From positions 1-64,000 of the forward strand of contig JAJZUT010000008.1 of the NCBI GenBank assembly GCA_021847105.1: a stretch of 64,000 nt of DNA, in the 5' to 3' direction. Positions 1 to 7,715 of the stretch are shown one piece after another; the first letter of the stretch is position 1; each line of letters opens with the position of its first letter. The notes under the pieces are model-generated. The model made no database searches, had not been told where the DNA came from, and saw only the letters and a list, made by a program, of their open reading frames with translations. This DNA comes from Pseudomonadota bacterium. GTDB lineage: Bacteria > Pseudomonadota > Gammaproteobacteria > Steroidobacterales > Steroidobacteraceae. The position numbers and the translations under genes were made by a program.

Positions 1-134
1 CCAGGCTCCTCGCTGCGCCTCACCGTCACACGGTCCCCAAGCGCATCCACCGCAAAGCCCAAAATATCAAACCCTATCGCAACGTTGCCCACCGAGGCCG
101 GCGCAAACGCCGTCACCCACTGCAAGGGGCTCAT
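1..134 (-). CDS. thrB: Homoserine kinase, 5' end only (gene runs off the window)
   Basis: Reverse-strand ATG at 134 opens a frame that continues through base 1 without a stop (44 codons seen). The N-terminus reads like a GHMP-family homoserine kinase: an AFAPASVGNVAIGFDILGFA stretch at residues 9-28 matches the conserved first strand and loop of ThrB (APAS..N...GFDxLG). The enzyme phosphorylates L-homoserine with ATP in the threonine pathway, in the cytoplasm. A GGAG ribosome site sits 7 nt before the ATG. The ATP-binding loop and the rest of the fold lie outside the window, so the call rests on the N-terminus alone. Confidence 0.8.
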   Translation of the reverse strand, partial: MSPLQWVTAFAPASVGNVAIGFDILGFAVDALGDRVTVRRSEEP

Positions 135-287
135 GAGCGGTCTCCAACATCACCCCGGCAGCGGTGCAGACTGATCCGCGCCGCCTCGGCGCTGTGTGCT
201 CGTTCGACGGATGCGGCACGACGCAGAGCGCCGCGGGGATAACCGGCTTGCGGTGTCATGATCAACATTGGATGGTCACCAGATTGA

Positions 288-753
288 GGGGCGCCTGACT
301 GTACTGATACGCAATCCGCCGCGCAACGGAGCAGCGCAACGATTGTCCTGCGCTCCGGGTGGTGCACTGGGCAGAAGCACGAGCGCGACATCATCGGTGG
401 CGAGCTCGACACCGAGCGCATCCACGCCGCCCAGATAGCCAACGGCTGGTTCGGCTCCGAGCGCGAGCTCGCGCAGCCATCGCCGGGCGCCTTCACGGAG
501 GGCGGCGTCAAGTTCCTCGCCTGGGTCCTCGGCCACGTCGAGCGGCGCGATCAACTCCTCGCCGAGCACCTCGCACGCCGGCGCGGCGGGGCCCGCCGCC
601 TGCCCCTGCTCGGCACCGCCTCACCCAGCCCCCCGCCCGGGATACCCCCACCGTACAGCAGCACGGGTCGCCAGCGGCCGTGCAAGGGGGCAACGGAGTT
701 GCCGCCAGAGGCCAGAAATATCGTTGAATATTTACTGCAATATATTGATATTT
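288..753 (+). other. Orphan coding-like fragment, function unknown
   Basis: This 676-bp gap between thrB and the CitE-like gene holds no clear complete gene. On the plus strand one frame is open from 288 to a TAA at 751-753. From about 366 it has the G/C-ending codons of a real gene and gives a hydrophilic sequence (QKHERDIIGGELDTERIHAA, then GWFGSERELAQ and KFLAWVLGHVERRDQLLAEH). No convincing start codon or ribosome site precedes that stretch, and codon use upstream of 360 is poorer. The C-terminal third is proline-rich. I do not recognise the family. It may be the 3' remnant of a larger gene. The A/T-rich bases 715-770 after it could be its terminator region or a promoter. Confidence 0.3.
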
Positions 754-810
754 AATGTTTTATGACACCACCGGGCCGATCGCCACGCCGTCTCCTCGGC
801 GCATCCGCGC

Positions 811-1734
811 TCATCCTTGCGGTGGCGACTGACCGGCAGCGCCCGCCTCAAGAATACGCTGCGCCAGACGCCAGTGGGGCCGATCGATCATCCGCCCGTC
901 GAGCACGCTGACCCCAACGCCCGGGGTCGCCTCGAAGGCCGCCACCACCCGTCGCGCCCACTCGAGCTCCTCGGCACTCGGGGTGAATGCCGCATTGATC
1001 TGCTCGATCTGACCGGGGTGAATGGCGAGCTTGCCGCTGAAGCCATCCGCACGCGCCTGCTCGGCTTCGCGCTGCAGCCCCTGTGCATCGCGCACATCCG
1101 CATACACTCCGTCGATGGGCTGAAGACCAAGCGCAGCAGCCGTGAGCAGACACAGCGTGCGGGCCAGCTCAAAGGTCGGGCGCAGAGCACCCGAGGCGTC
1201 GTGGCGCACACGCGCTCCGAGCGACGCCGACAGATCCTCCATGCCCCAGGTCAGCCCCCGCAGACGCCGTGCACTCGCGCGGTGCACGGCCGCTGCCTGC
1301 GTGTACCCAGGCAGCGCGAGCAGCCCTGCCGGCGTCTCGGTGCCAATCACCACCAGCGCGGTGGTGCCGACCGCAATGCCGTTGCCCGCCTCGATCGCCT
1401 CCAATGTGAGCGCGATGCGCTCGATATCGGCGTAGCTGTCGACCTTGGGCAGCACCAGTCCGCGCGGCCGGCCGGCAATCACGGCCGTGGCATCCTCGAA
1501 CAGTCGCCCACTCGAGAGCGCGTTCACACGCACCCATAACTGTGCGCGAGCGGTTGCCGCCTGAGCATGCAGGAACTCAAGTACCCGCTCGCGCGCGAAC
1601 GGCAGCCGCTCCGGTGCCACCGAATCCTCCAGATCGAGAATGAGCGCATCGGCGCCGCACTCGAGCGCCTTGGCGAGCTTGCGCTCACTGTCGCCCGGCA
1701 CGAACAGCCATGAACGCGGTGCCGCCGCGCTCAT
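811..1734 (-). CDS. HpcH/HpaI aldolase / citrate lyase beta-like CoA-ester lyase
   Basis: A 307-residue CitE-type TIM-barrel lyase. Visible family motifs are RSWLFVPGDSERKL near the N-terminus (phosphate/CoA contact), LDLEDSV (Mg-binding region), VRVN, LPKVDS, IGTETPAG with the metal-binding Glu, GMEDLSASLG, and IHPGQIEQIN. Relatives cleave malyl-CoA, beta-methylmalyl-CoA or citramalyl-CoA to acetyl- or propionyl-CoA plus glyoxylate or pyruvate, or hydrolyse malyl-CoA. The ATG at 1734 overlaps the stop of the upstream MaoC gene (ATGA), so the two are probably translationally coupled; a longer in-frame start at 1770 is less likely. Substrate cannot be fixed from sequence. Confidence 0.85.
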   Translation of the reverse strand: MSAAAPRSWLFVPGDSERKLAKALECGADALILDLEDSVAPERLPFARERVLEFLHAQAATARAQLWVRVNALSSGRLFEDATAVIAGRPRGLVLPKVDSYADIERIALTLEAIEAGNGIAVGTTALVVIGTETPAGLLALPGYTQAAAVHRASARRLRGLTWGMEDLSASLGARVRHDASGALRPTFELARTLCLLTAAALGLQPIDGVYADVRDAQGLQREAEQARADGFSGKLAIHPGQIEQINAAFTPSAEELEWARRVVAAFEATPGVGVSVLDGRMIDRPHWRLAQRILEAGAAGQSPPQG

Positions 1735-2180
1735 GCGGGCCTCTTCAGCATCAGCGCGGCGCGGCGGCACGAGGCCACCTCCTCGTCACGCTGATTGTAA
1801 CCACGATGATCGAACACCACGATGCCCGAGTCCGGACGCGAGCGGCTTTCGCGCACCGAATGCACGGTCGTCACGGCTCGCAGCGTGTCGCCGACGAGCA
1901 CCGGCCGGGGAAACTTCACCTCCTCCCAGCCGAGGTTGCCGATGGTGGTGCCAAAAGTGGTGTCGTAAACCGACAGCCCGACCAGCAGTCCGAGCGTAAA
2001 GACGCTATTGACGATGCGCTCCCCAAATGGCGTGTCGCGACAGTACTCGGCATCCAGATGGATCGCGGCCGGATTCATGGTGAGCGCGCTGAACAGCAGA
2101 TTGTCCGTTTCCGTGACCGTGCGGCGCACCTGATGCTCAAAGCGCTGTCCGACCGAGAATTGTTCGAAATAAAGACCCAT
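1731..2180 (-). CDS. MaoC-family acyl-CoA hydratase/dehydratase
   Basis: A 149-residue single hot-dog-fold protein of the MaoC type. The segment around AAIHLDAEYCRDTPFGERIV (residues about 36-55) is the hydratase-2 type motif region, with Asp and a nearby FGERIVNS replacing the more common FGGxIAHG. Start chosen at ATG 2180 because a GGAGA site lies 8 nt upstream and the family begins right at this FEQFSVGQ segment; a start at 2264 would add 28 unlikely residues. Paired with the CitE-like lyase, it may hydrate mesaconyl-CoA, itaconyl-CoA or a related enoyl-CoA to the hydroxyacyl-CoA the lyase then cleaves. That pairing is inference from the coupled genes. Confidence 0.8.
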   Translation of the reverse strand: MGLYFEQFSVGQRFEHQVRRTVTETDNLLFSALTMNPAAIHLDAEYCRDTPFGERIVNSVFTLGLLVGLSVYDTTFGTTIGNLGWEEVKFPRPVLVGDTLRAVTTVHSVRESRSRPDSGIVVFDHRGYNQRDEEVASCRRAALMLKRPA

Positions 2181-2239
2181 CGTGCCGCTCTCCAGACCAT
2201 ACGCCGATTGGTGCATTATCGCATCGGCGCCGTCGGCCT

Positions 2240-2313
2240 CATAACCACATGCGCCGTCCGCCAAACCACACGGTATTTATCGGCCGTGCGGGCCGCGCCT
2301 ATAGTCCCGGCGC
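2240..2313 (+). promoter_or_regulatory. Probable CysB-activated promoter of cysI, leaderless
   Basis: CATAACC-ACATGC (2240-2252) lies upstream of a TATAGT -10 hexamer (2300-2305), which ends only 8 nt before the cysI ATG. There is no good -35 box and no ribosome site, as expected for an activator-dependent promoter giving a leaderless message. The same arrangement occurs before cysH (see 6906-6982). That CysB is the activator is inferred from the cysB gene in the cluster. Confidence 0.6.
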
Positions 2314-4005
2314 ATGTACCGCTATGACGAGATCGACCGGCAGCTGCTGCGCGAGCGCACCGAGCAGTTCCGCGACCAGACGCGACGCTTCCTCGCCGGA
2401 GAGCTTTCCGAGGAGGAGTTTCGCCACCTACGCCTGCGCAATGGCCTGTACCAGCAGCGCCACGCTCCAATGCTGCGCATCTCGGTGCCCTACGGGCTGC
2501 TGGAGTCGGCGCAGCTGCGCCGCATGGCACAGGTCGTACGCAAGTACGACAAGGGCTACGGACACTTCACCACCCGGCAGAACATCCAGCTCAACTGGCC
2601 GCAGCTCGAGCGGGTTCCCGACCTGCTCGCCGAGCTCGCCGAGGTGCAGCTGCACAGTATCCAGGCCTGCGGCAACGACACGCGCAACATCACCAGCGAT
2701 TATCTGGCCGGCGTGGCCGCCGACGAGCAGGTCGATCCGCGCCCGTACTGCGAGCTGCTGCGCCAGTTCATCACACTGCACCCGGAGTTCTACTGGCTGC
2801 CGCGCAAGTTCAAATTTGCCTTCACCGGCGCCTCGGTGGACCGCGCTGCGACCCGAACCAATGACGCGGCCGTGCACGTTCTGCGCCGCGAGGGCACGAT
2901 CGGCTACCGCTTCTTTGTCGGAGGCGGCCTCGGCCGTCAGCCCCTGCTCGGGCAGGAGATGAACGGCTTCGTGCCCGAATCGGACCTGCTGATTTACGCC
3001 TGCGCGATCCTGCGCACCTTCAATCGCTTCGGCCGACGCGACAACATCCACAAGGCACGCATCAAAATCGTGCTGCGGGAGTGGGGCATCGAGCGATTCC
3101 GCGCCGCGCTCGAGCAGGAATACGCCAGCATCCTTGCCAGCGCGGAAGGCGAGCAGCTGAAGCTGCTGCCGGAGGACATCGAGCAGATGCGCGCACACTT
3201 CAGCGCCCCGGCCTACCGGCCGCTCGCGGAGGTCGGCGCGGATCTCGCCGCCGACGGCGCGCGTGACACGCGCTTTGCCGCCTGGCTGAAGCGCAACGTG
3301 CACGCGCACAAAGTGCCCGGTTACCGCGTGGTGTTCGTGTCGCTGAAATCGCCCGCGCAGCCCCCGGGGGACTGCACCGCCGAGCAGTTCGAGACACTGG
3401 CCGAAGCCTGCGACGCTTACAGCTTCGGGGAAGTGCGCTCGACGTACGACCAGAACCTCGTACTCGCCGATGTCGCCGAGCGCGATCTGTACGCGCTGTG
3501 GACCAAGCTCGATGCCGCGGGGCTGGCCACGCCCAACATCGGTCTAACCACCGACCTCATTGCCTGCCCGGGCCTCGATCTGTGTGGCCTCGCGAATGCC
3601 GGCACGACCGGTGTGGTGCGGGAGATCTACCAGCGGTTCGACTCCCTCGACGCCCAGTATGAGATCGGCCCCCTGCGCATCACCATGAGCGGCTGCATGA
3701 ATGGCTGCGGACATCACAGCGTCGGGCACATCGGCATCCTGGGAGTCGATAAGCACGGTGAGGAGTGGTATCAGGTTACCCTCGGCGGCAGTCCGGGCAA
3801 CGACGCCACGATTGGCGAGCGCGTAGGACGCGCGTTGGCACGGTCGGAAATCGCCGATGGCATCGAGCGGCTGATTCAGGCCTACCTTGCGTTGCGCAGC
3901 GACGACGAGGAAACCTTCATCGAGTGCTATCGGCGAGTAGGCATGGGGCCGTTCAAGACCCGCCTGTATGAGAGCGAGGAAGAGTCAGAGGCGGCCGCGG
4001 CATGA
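2314..4005 (+). CDS. cysI: Nitrite/sulfite reductase hemoprotein (siroheme, 4Fe-4S)
   Basis: A 563-residue assimilatory sulfite (or nitrite) reductase that reduces sulfite to sulfide by six electrons. Two duplicated ferredoxin-like/SiR halves are present. The four cysteines binding the 4Fe-4S cluster and siroheme are C418 and C424 (CPGLDLC) and C461 and C465 (CMNGC). The THFTTRQN-type siroheme/substrate segment is seen as GHFTTRQNIQLNW near residues 83-95. Length fits CysI/NirA. No flavoprotein partner (cysJ) is in the window, so the electron donor is unknown; the DUF934 gene overlapping its stop is a usual companion. Sulfite rather than nitrite is favoured by the neighbouring cysB, cysH and cysG. 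ATG 2314 has no ribosome site. Confidence 0.92.
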   Translation: MYRYDEIDRQLLRERTEQFRDQTRRFLAGELSEEEFRHLRLRNGLYQQRHAPMLRISVPYGLLESAQLRRMAQVVRKYDKGYGHFTTRQNIQLNWPQLERVPDLLAELAEVQLHSIQACGNDTRNITSDYLAGVAADEQVDPRPYCELLRQFITLHPEFYWLPRKFKFAFTGASVDRAATRTNDAAVHVLRREGTIGYRFFVGGGLGRQPLLGQEMNGFVPESDLLIYACAILRTFNRFGRRDNIHKARIKIVLREWGIERFRAALEQEYASILASAEGEQLKLLPEDIEQMRAHFSAPAYRPLAEVGADLAADGARDTRFAAWLKRNVHAHKVPGYRVVFVSLKSPAQPPGDCTAEQFETLAEACDAYSFGEVRSTYDQNLVLADVAERDLYALWTKLDAAGLATPNIGLTTDLIACPGLDLCGLANAGTTGVVREIYQRFDSLDAQYEIGPLRITMSGCMNGCGHHSVGHIGILGVDKHGEEWYQVTLGGSPGNDATIGERVGRALARSEIADGIERLIQAYLALRSDDEETFIECYRRVGMGPFKTRLYESEEESEAAAA

Positions 4006-4529
4006 GCAACCTCATCCTTCGCCAGGGTGTCATCGCCGAGGACGACTGGACGCTCACCGTCGAGGCGGCGGGCGAGCTGCCCGCGCGTGCAAAGATCATT
4101 GTACCGCTCGCCCGCTGGCGCACCGAGCGCGAAGCACTGCTCGCAGGGGCCGCTGCGGTCGGGGTGCTGCTGCCGAATACGGAGGACGTCGAGGCGCTCT
4201 ATCCGCTGATCGCCGACCGGCCACTAATCGCGCTGCAGTTTCCGACTTTTACCGACGGACGCGCGCTCACCCAGGCGGTGCTGCTGCGCACGCGCCTGGG
4301 GTTCACCGGGGAGCTGCGCGCGCTCGGCGACGTGATCCGTGACTTGGTCTTCTGGCTCGGACGCTGCGGCATCGACAGCATCGTGCCCCGACCGGATCAG
4401 AACCTGCCTTCCTGCCAGCAGGCGCTCGCCGAAATCGGGGTGGCCTATCAGAGCGCCGCCGACACGCACACACCAGTGTGGGCGCGCCGCCGGCTTCGCG
4501 CACGGGCCGCCGCTCAGGCACGCCCGTAG
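4002..4529 (+). CDS. DUF934 protein, sulfite-reduction accessory
   Basis: A 175-residue protein of the DUF934 family, which in proteobacteria almost always follows the siroheme sulfite reductase gene. It has no known catalytic motif that I can identify. The LPNTEDVEALYPLIADRPLI and LIALQFPTFTDGRALTQA stretches are typical of the family. Its ATG overlaps the cysI stop (ATGA), indicating coupling. A role in delivering electrons or stabilising the reductase is often suggested but not shown. The last 16 bases overlap the 3' end of malQ on the other strand, leaving no room for a separate terminator. Confidence 0.85.
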   Translation: MSNLILRQGVIAEDDWTLTVEAAGELPARAKIIVPLARWRTEREALLAGAAAVGVLLPNTEDVEALYPLIADRPLIALQFPTFTDGRALTQAVLLRTRLGFTGELRALGDVIRDLVFWLGRCGIDSIVPRPDQNLPSCQQALAEIGVAYQSAADTHTPVWARRRLRARAAAQARP

Positions 4530-5869
4530 AGGCGGTTTGCGGCCGCCCAGTGCGCCGCGAGCGCCACGGTCAGCGATCCCACCGGCAGCTGCCAGCGCCA
4601 GTTTGCGGCAGACTGTGTACCCGGAGTATTCAGCCGCGCGGCGCTGCCGAGCCCGAGCAGATCCTGCGCCGGGATTACCGTCAGCTGCCCCACCGTTGCC
4701 AGCGCCGCACGCACGATCCCTTCGGGCATCGACTCGCGCGTGACGCCGAGCGTCCGCTCGACATACTGGCGCGTCCGCTCATCCAGGCTCGAATACCAGC
4801 CGAGCGAGGTATCGTTGTCATGCGTCCCGGTATACACGACGCAGTCGACCTCGATATTCGCGGGCAGGTGCGGGTTGTCACTCGAGCCGTCAAAGCCGAA
4901 CTGCAGCACGCGCATGCCCGGCAGTGCGAAGTCCTTGCGCAACGCCGTCACATCCGCGGTGATCAGGCCGAGATCCTCCGCAACGATCGGCAAGGCACCA
5001 CGCTCGGCACGCAACCGCTCCAGCAGCTCGCGACCGGGTGTCGGGCACCAACTTCCACCGCGCGCATCGGGCGCTGCAGCAGGGATCGCCCAATGAGCGG
5101 CAAACGCACGAAAATGATCGATGCGCAGCACATCGAGCCGCTCGAGCTGCGCACCGAGACGGGCACGCCAGAAGGCAAATCCGTCCCGCTGCATCGCCGG
5201 CCAGTCATACAGCGGATTGCCCCAGACCTGACCATGCTCGGAGAAATAATCCGGCGGCACGCCCGCGACGGCGGCGGGCTGGCCGGTTCGATCCAACTGG
5301 AACTGTCCGCGCTCCGCCCAGGTTTCCGCCGACATCGGCCCAACATAAAACGGCAGATCCCCGAACAGGCGCACGCCGCGAGCATGAGCGTAGCGACGCA
5401 GCCGTCGCCACTGCACGAAGAAGGCAAACTGTTCGCTGCGCACGCGCTGCAGATCCGCCGTGCACTCCCGGCGCAGCACATCGAGGGCTTCCGGCTCACG
5501 CGCGCGCAAGGGCGCAGGCCATTGCCACCAGGTCAGCCCCTCGAAGCGGGTGCTGATGGACTCGAACAGCGCGTAATCCTCCAGCCAGCGCCGGGTCGCC
5601 ACCTCGAACGCCGCCCGCTCCGCCTCGTCGCCGGGCGGCTCGGTCGGATCGATCAGCGCCGGGCTGCCGGCGAAATCCGAGCGCGCGAAGTACGGCGAGC
5701 GATCCGCTCCGGTCGGTCCGACTGGCAGGAACTGCCACACGCTGAAGCCCGCTTCTGCCAACCAGTCAATGAACGCACGCCCGCCGCGCCCCAAAGGGGC
5801 CTCGAGCGAGGCCAGGTGCAGCAGCACCCCGGCGCGCCGCCGATCGAATACGGGCAGACTCGGATCCAT
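4514..5869 (-). CDS. malQ: 4-alpha-glucanotransferase (amylomaltase, GH77)
   Basis: A 451-residue GH77 enzyme that transfers maltosyl units between alpha-1,4-glucans in the cytoplasm. All three catalytic carboxylates are visible: the nucleophile D251 in RIDHFRAF, the acid/base E298 in VAEDLG, and D351 in GTHDNDT. The N-terminal GVLLHLASL..G.GG and WQFLPVGPTG segments are family hallmarks. It is slightly short against the usual 500 residues and far shorter than enterobacterial MalQ, which carries an extra N-terminal domain. A GGAGAG site lies 7 nt before the ATG. It sits inside the sulfur cluster, with no glycogen or maltose genes next to it, and is convergent with the DUF934 gene. Confidence 0.93.
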   Translation of the reverse strand: MDPSLPVFDRRRAGVLLHLASLEAPLGRGGRAFIDWLAEAGFSVWQFLPVGPTGADRSPYFARSDFAGSPALIDPTEPPGDEAERAAFEVATRRWLEDYALFESISTRFEGLTWWQWPAPLRAREPEALDVLRRECTADLQRVRSEQFAFFVQWRRLRRYAHARGVRLFGDLPFYVGPMSAETWAERGQFQLDRTGQPAAVAGVPPDYFSEHGQVWGNPLYDWPAMQRDGFAFWRARLGAQLERLDVLRIDHFRAFAAHWAIPAAAPDARGGSWCPTPGRELLERLRAERGALPIVAEDLGLITADVTALRKDFALPGMRVLQFGFDGSSDNPHLPANIEVDCVVYTGTHDNDTSLGWYSSLDERTRQYVERTLGVTRESMPEGIVRAALATVGQLTVIPAQDLLGLGSAARLNTPGTQSAANWRWQLPVGSLTVALAAHWAAANRLYGRA

Positions 5870-5899
5870 CAGTTGACTCTCCGTCGCCTCGGGGACCGC

Positions 5900-6871
5900 T
5901 TAATGCTGCGGCAAGGGCACGTCGGCGAATACTGCGGCGACCTCTTCGGGGGTCCCCGCCCGATGCGCCCGGTCGATCAGCCGCCGGTCCAGATGAGGCG
6001 CAAACAGCTGTGCGAACTCGTACATGAACCGGCGCAGCAGCGTACCGCGCCGGAAACCGATCCAGGTGGTGTGCGCCGGCAGCAGGTGCGAGGCATCGAG
6101 CACGGCCAGGTCCTCGGCCCCCTCGGTGACCGCCATCGGCGCGACGATGCCAACGCCCAGACCGAGGCGCACGTAGGTAACGATGACATCGGCATCCTGG
6201 GCTGTGATCGCGACATTCGGGGTGAACCCTGCCCGCGCGAACGCCTCGTTCAGCGAGGACGGTCCGGTGAAGCTGAACGTATAGGTGATGAGGGGATGAT
6301 TCGCGAGCGCCCGGTAGGTTAGCCGATCGAGGCGCGCCAGCGGATGCTCACGCGGCACGATCACCACCCGGCTCCATCGGTAGCATGGCAGCAGCGTCAG
6401 GCTGGCAAATCGCTGCTCCGAACCGGTCGCAATGGCGCAATCGATCCGGTCCTGCGCCACCATTTCGGCAATCTGCTCCGACGTGCCCTGATGCAGGTTC
6501 AGCCGCACACCCGGGTATCGCGCCCGGAACTCCTGGATGACCGCCGGCAGCACGTAGCGTGCCTGAGTGTGCGTGGTGCCGATCGAGAGGCTTCCGCGCC
6601 CCTCGTCGCGCAGCTCCGTCGAGAGCCCACGGATGGCCTGGACCTCCTGCAGCACTCGCAGGGCGCGGTCGACCACCTGTTGACCGGCCGGCGTGATGCG
6701 CGTCAAGGTGCGGCCCTCGCGCACGAAGATCTGAAAGCCGAGTTCATCCTCGAGCAGCTTGATCTGCTTGCTCACCCCCGGCTGAGAGGTATGCAGCTTC
6801 TGGGCCGCAGCGGTGATGTTCAGGCCGCTCTGGGCTATGGCCGCCAAATAGCGCAGTTGATGCAGTTTCAT
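5900..6871 (-). CDS. cysB: LysR-family regulator, CysB-like
   Basis: A 323-residue LysR regulator. The N-terminal winged helix-turn-helix covers residues 1-60 (MKLHQLRYLAAIAQSGLNIT, then SQPGVSKQIKLLEDELG), followed by a type-2 periplasmic-binding-protein sensor domain. Wording around TTHTQARYVLP and the final helices is that of CysB/Cbl, which sense O- or N-acetylserine and activate cysteine-biosynthesis promoters. Start taken at ATG 6871, where the family begins; an upstream start at 6904 adds 11 residues. It is divergent from cysH, and the shared 111-bp gap holds the CATAACC element, so it may control both itself and cysH. The cys cluster makes CysB more likely than Cbl. Confidence 0.88.
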   Translation of the reverse strand: MKLHQLRYLAAIAQSGLNITAAAQKLHTSQPGVSKQIKLLEDELGFQIFVREGRTLTRITPAGQQVVDRALRVLQEVQAIRGLSTELRDEGRGSLSIGTTHTQARYVLPAVIQEFRARYPGVRLNLHQGTSEQIAEMVAQDRIDCAIATGSEQRFASLTLLPCYRWSRVVIVPREHPLARLDRLTYRALANHPLITYTFSFTGPSSLNEAFARAGFTPNVAITAQDADVIVTYVRLGLGVGIVAPMAVTEGAEDLAVLDASHLLPAHTTWIGFRRGTLLRRFMYEFAQLFAPHLDRRLIDRAHRAGTPEEVAAVFADVPLPQH

Positions 6872-6905
6872 GCGCCGAAGCGTAGCGCAACGGTCTGCGC
6901 CCATC

Positions 6906-6982
6906 CATAACCGACGTGCAGCGCCTCAGAAGCAATCATTCCTTCTAGGGCTACCGGGCGCATCGCTATAGTGCCGCTCGCC
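6906..6982 (+). promoter_or_regulatory. Probable CysB-activated promoter of cysH, leaderless
   Basis: CATAACC-GACGTGC (6906-6919) precedes a TATAGT -10 (6967-6972). The ACRTGC half lies exactly 53 bp from the -10 both here and at cysI. The -10 overlaps a possible GTG start at 6971, so translation most likely begins at ATG 6983, about 10 nt after the -10 and near the expected transcript start. No ribosome site is visible. Confidence 0.6.
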
Positions 6983-7699
6983 ATGGGTGAACTGTTGAAC
7001 CGTATCGAGCAGAAGGCCGAGGCCGTGCGGACGGCGCTTGCCGAAGCAGTGGGCGCGCACCACAGCGTGATCTATGCCAACAGCCTCGGTGCCGAGGCGA
7101 TGGTGCTCACCGACATCATCTGGACGCAGGTGCCGCAGATCGAGATCTTCAGCATCGACACCGGGCGGCTGCACCAGGAAACCTATGACCTGATGGAGAA
7201 GCTCCAGTGGCGCTACCGGCGCACGCTGCGCCTGGTGCATCCGGATGCCACGGCGCTCGCGAAGTTGACCGCCGAGCGCGGCGTGAACGGGTTCTACCAC
7301 AGCCTCGATGCACGCCTGGAGTGCTGCCAGATCCGCAAGATCGAGCCGTTCAAGCGCGCCATCGCCGGCTTTGGCGCCTGGGTCACCGGAGTGCGTCGTG
7401 AGCAATCGGCTGCCCGCGCATTGGCGCAACCGATCGAATGGGACGCGCAGCACGGTCTGTACAAGGTCAGTCCGCTGCTCGATTGGAGCGAGGCGGAGAT
7501 CTGGCAGTACATCCGTACCCGCAAGCTGCCCTACAATGTCCTGCATGACCGGCAGTTCCCGAGCATCGGCTGTGAACCCTGCACCCGCGCGATCCAGCCC
7601 GGGGAGAGCCGCCGCGCCGGACGCTGGTGGTGGGAGCAGACGGACTCCAGGGAATGCGGCCTGCATCCGCGCGCACGACCCGTCGCCGCTGAAGCGTAA
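6983..7699 (+). CDS. cysH: Adenylyl-sulfate (APS) reductase, 4Fe-4S type
   Basis: A 238-residue PAPS/APS reductase-family protein producing sulfite from activated sulfate with thioredoxin as reductant. Besides the catalytic C-terminal Cys (C225, ECGLH), it has the two extra cysteine pairs CC (C114-C115, ECCQIRK) and CxxC (C197-C200, GCEPC) that bind a 4Fe-4S cluster. Those pairs define the APS-using branch rather than the cluster-free PAPS branch. The PP-loop region SLGAEAMVLTDI is near residues 34-45. Start chosen at ATG 6983 because the earlier GTG 6971 lies inside the -10 box. It heads a cysH-cysG-cysK run. Confidence 0.92.
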   Translation: MGELLNRIEQKAEAVRTALAEAVGAHHSVIYANSLGAEAMVLTDIIWTQVPQIEIFSIDTGRLHQETYDLMEKLQWRYRRTLRLVHPDATALAKLTAERGVNGFYHSLDARLECCQIRKIEPFKRAIAGFGAWVTGVRREQSAARALAQPIEWDAQHGLYKVSPLLDWSEAEIWQYIRTRKLPYNVLHDRQFPSIGCEPCTRAIQPGESRRAGRWWWEQTDSRECGLHPRARPVAAEA

Positions 7700-7715
7700 G
7701 TAGCGCCCGGCGCGC

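Noticed and set aside
276..569. 97-codon reverse-strand frame in the first gap
   Set aside because: Acidic, low-information sequence with no ribosome site; the plus-strand frame has better codon use in the same bases.
4478..6322. 614-codon plus-strand frame over malQ
   Set aside because: Overlaps malQ and the cysB 3' end antisense; no recognisable domain.
6971..6973. GTG as the cysH start
   Set aside because: It lies inside the TATAGT box shared with cysI, so it would be upstream of the transcript start; ATG 6983 fits better.
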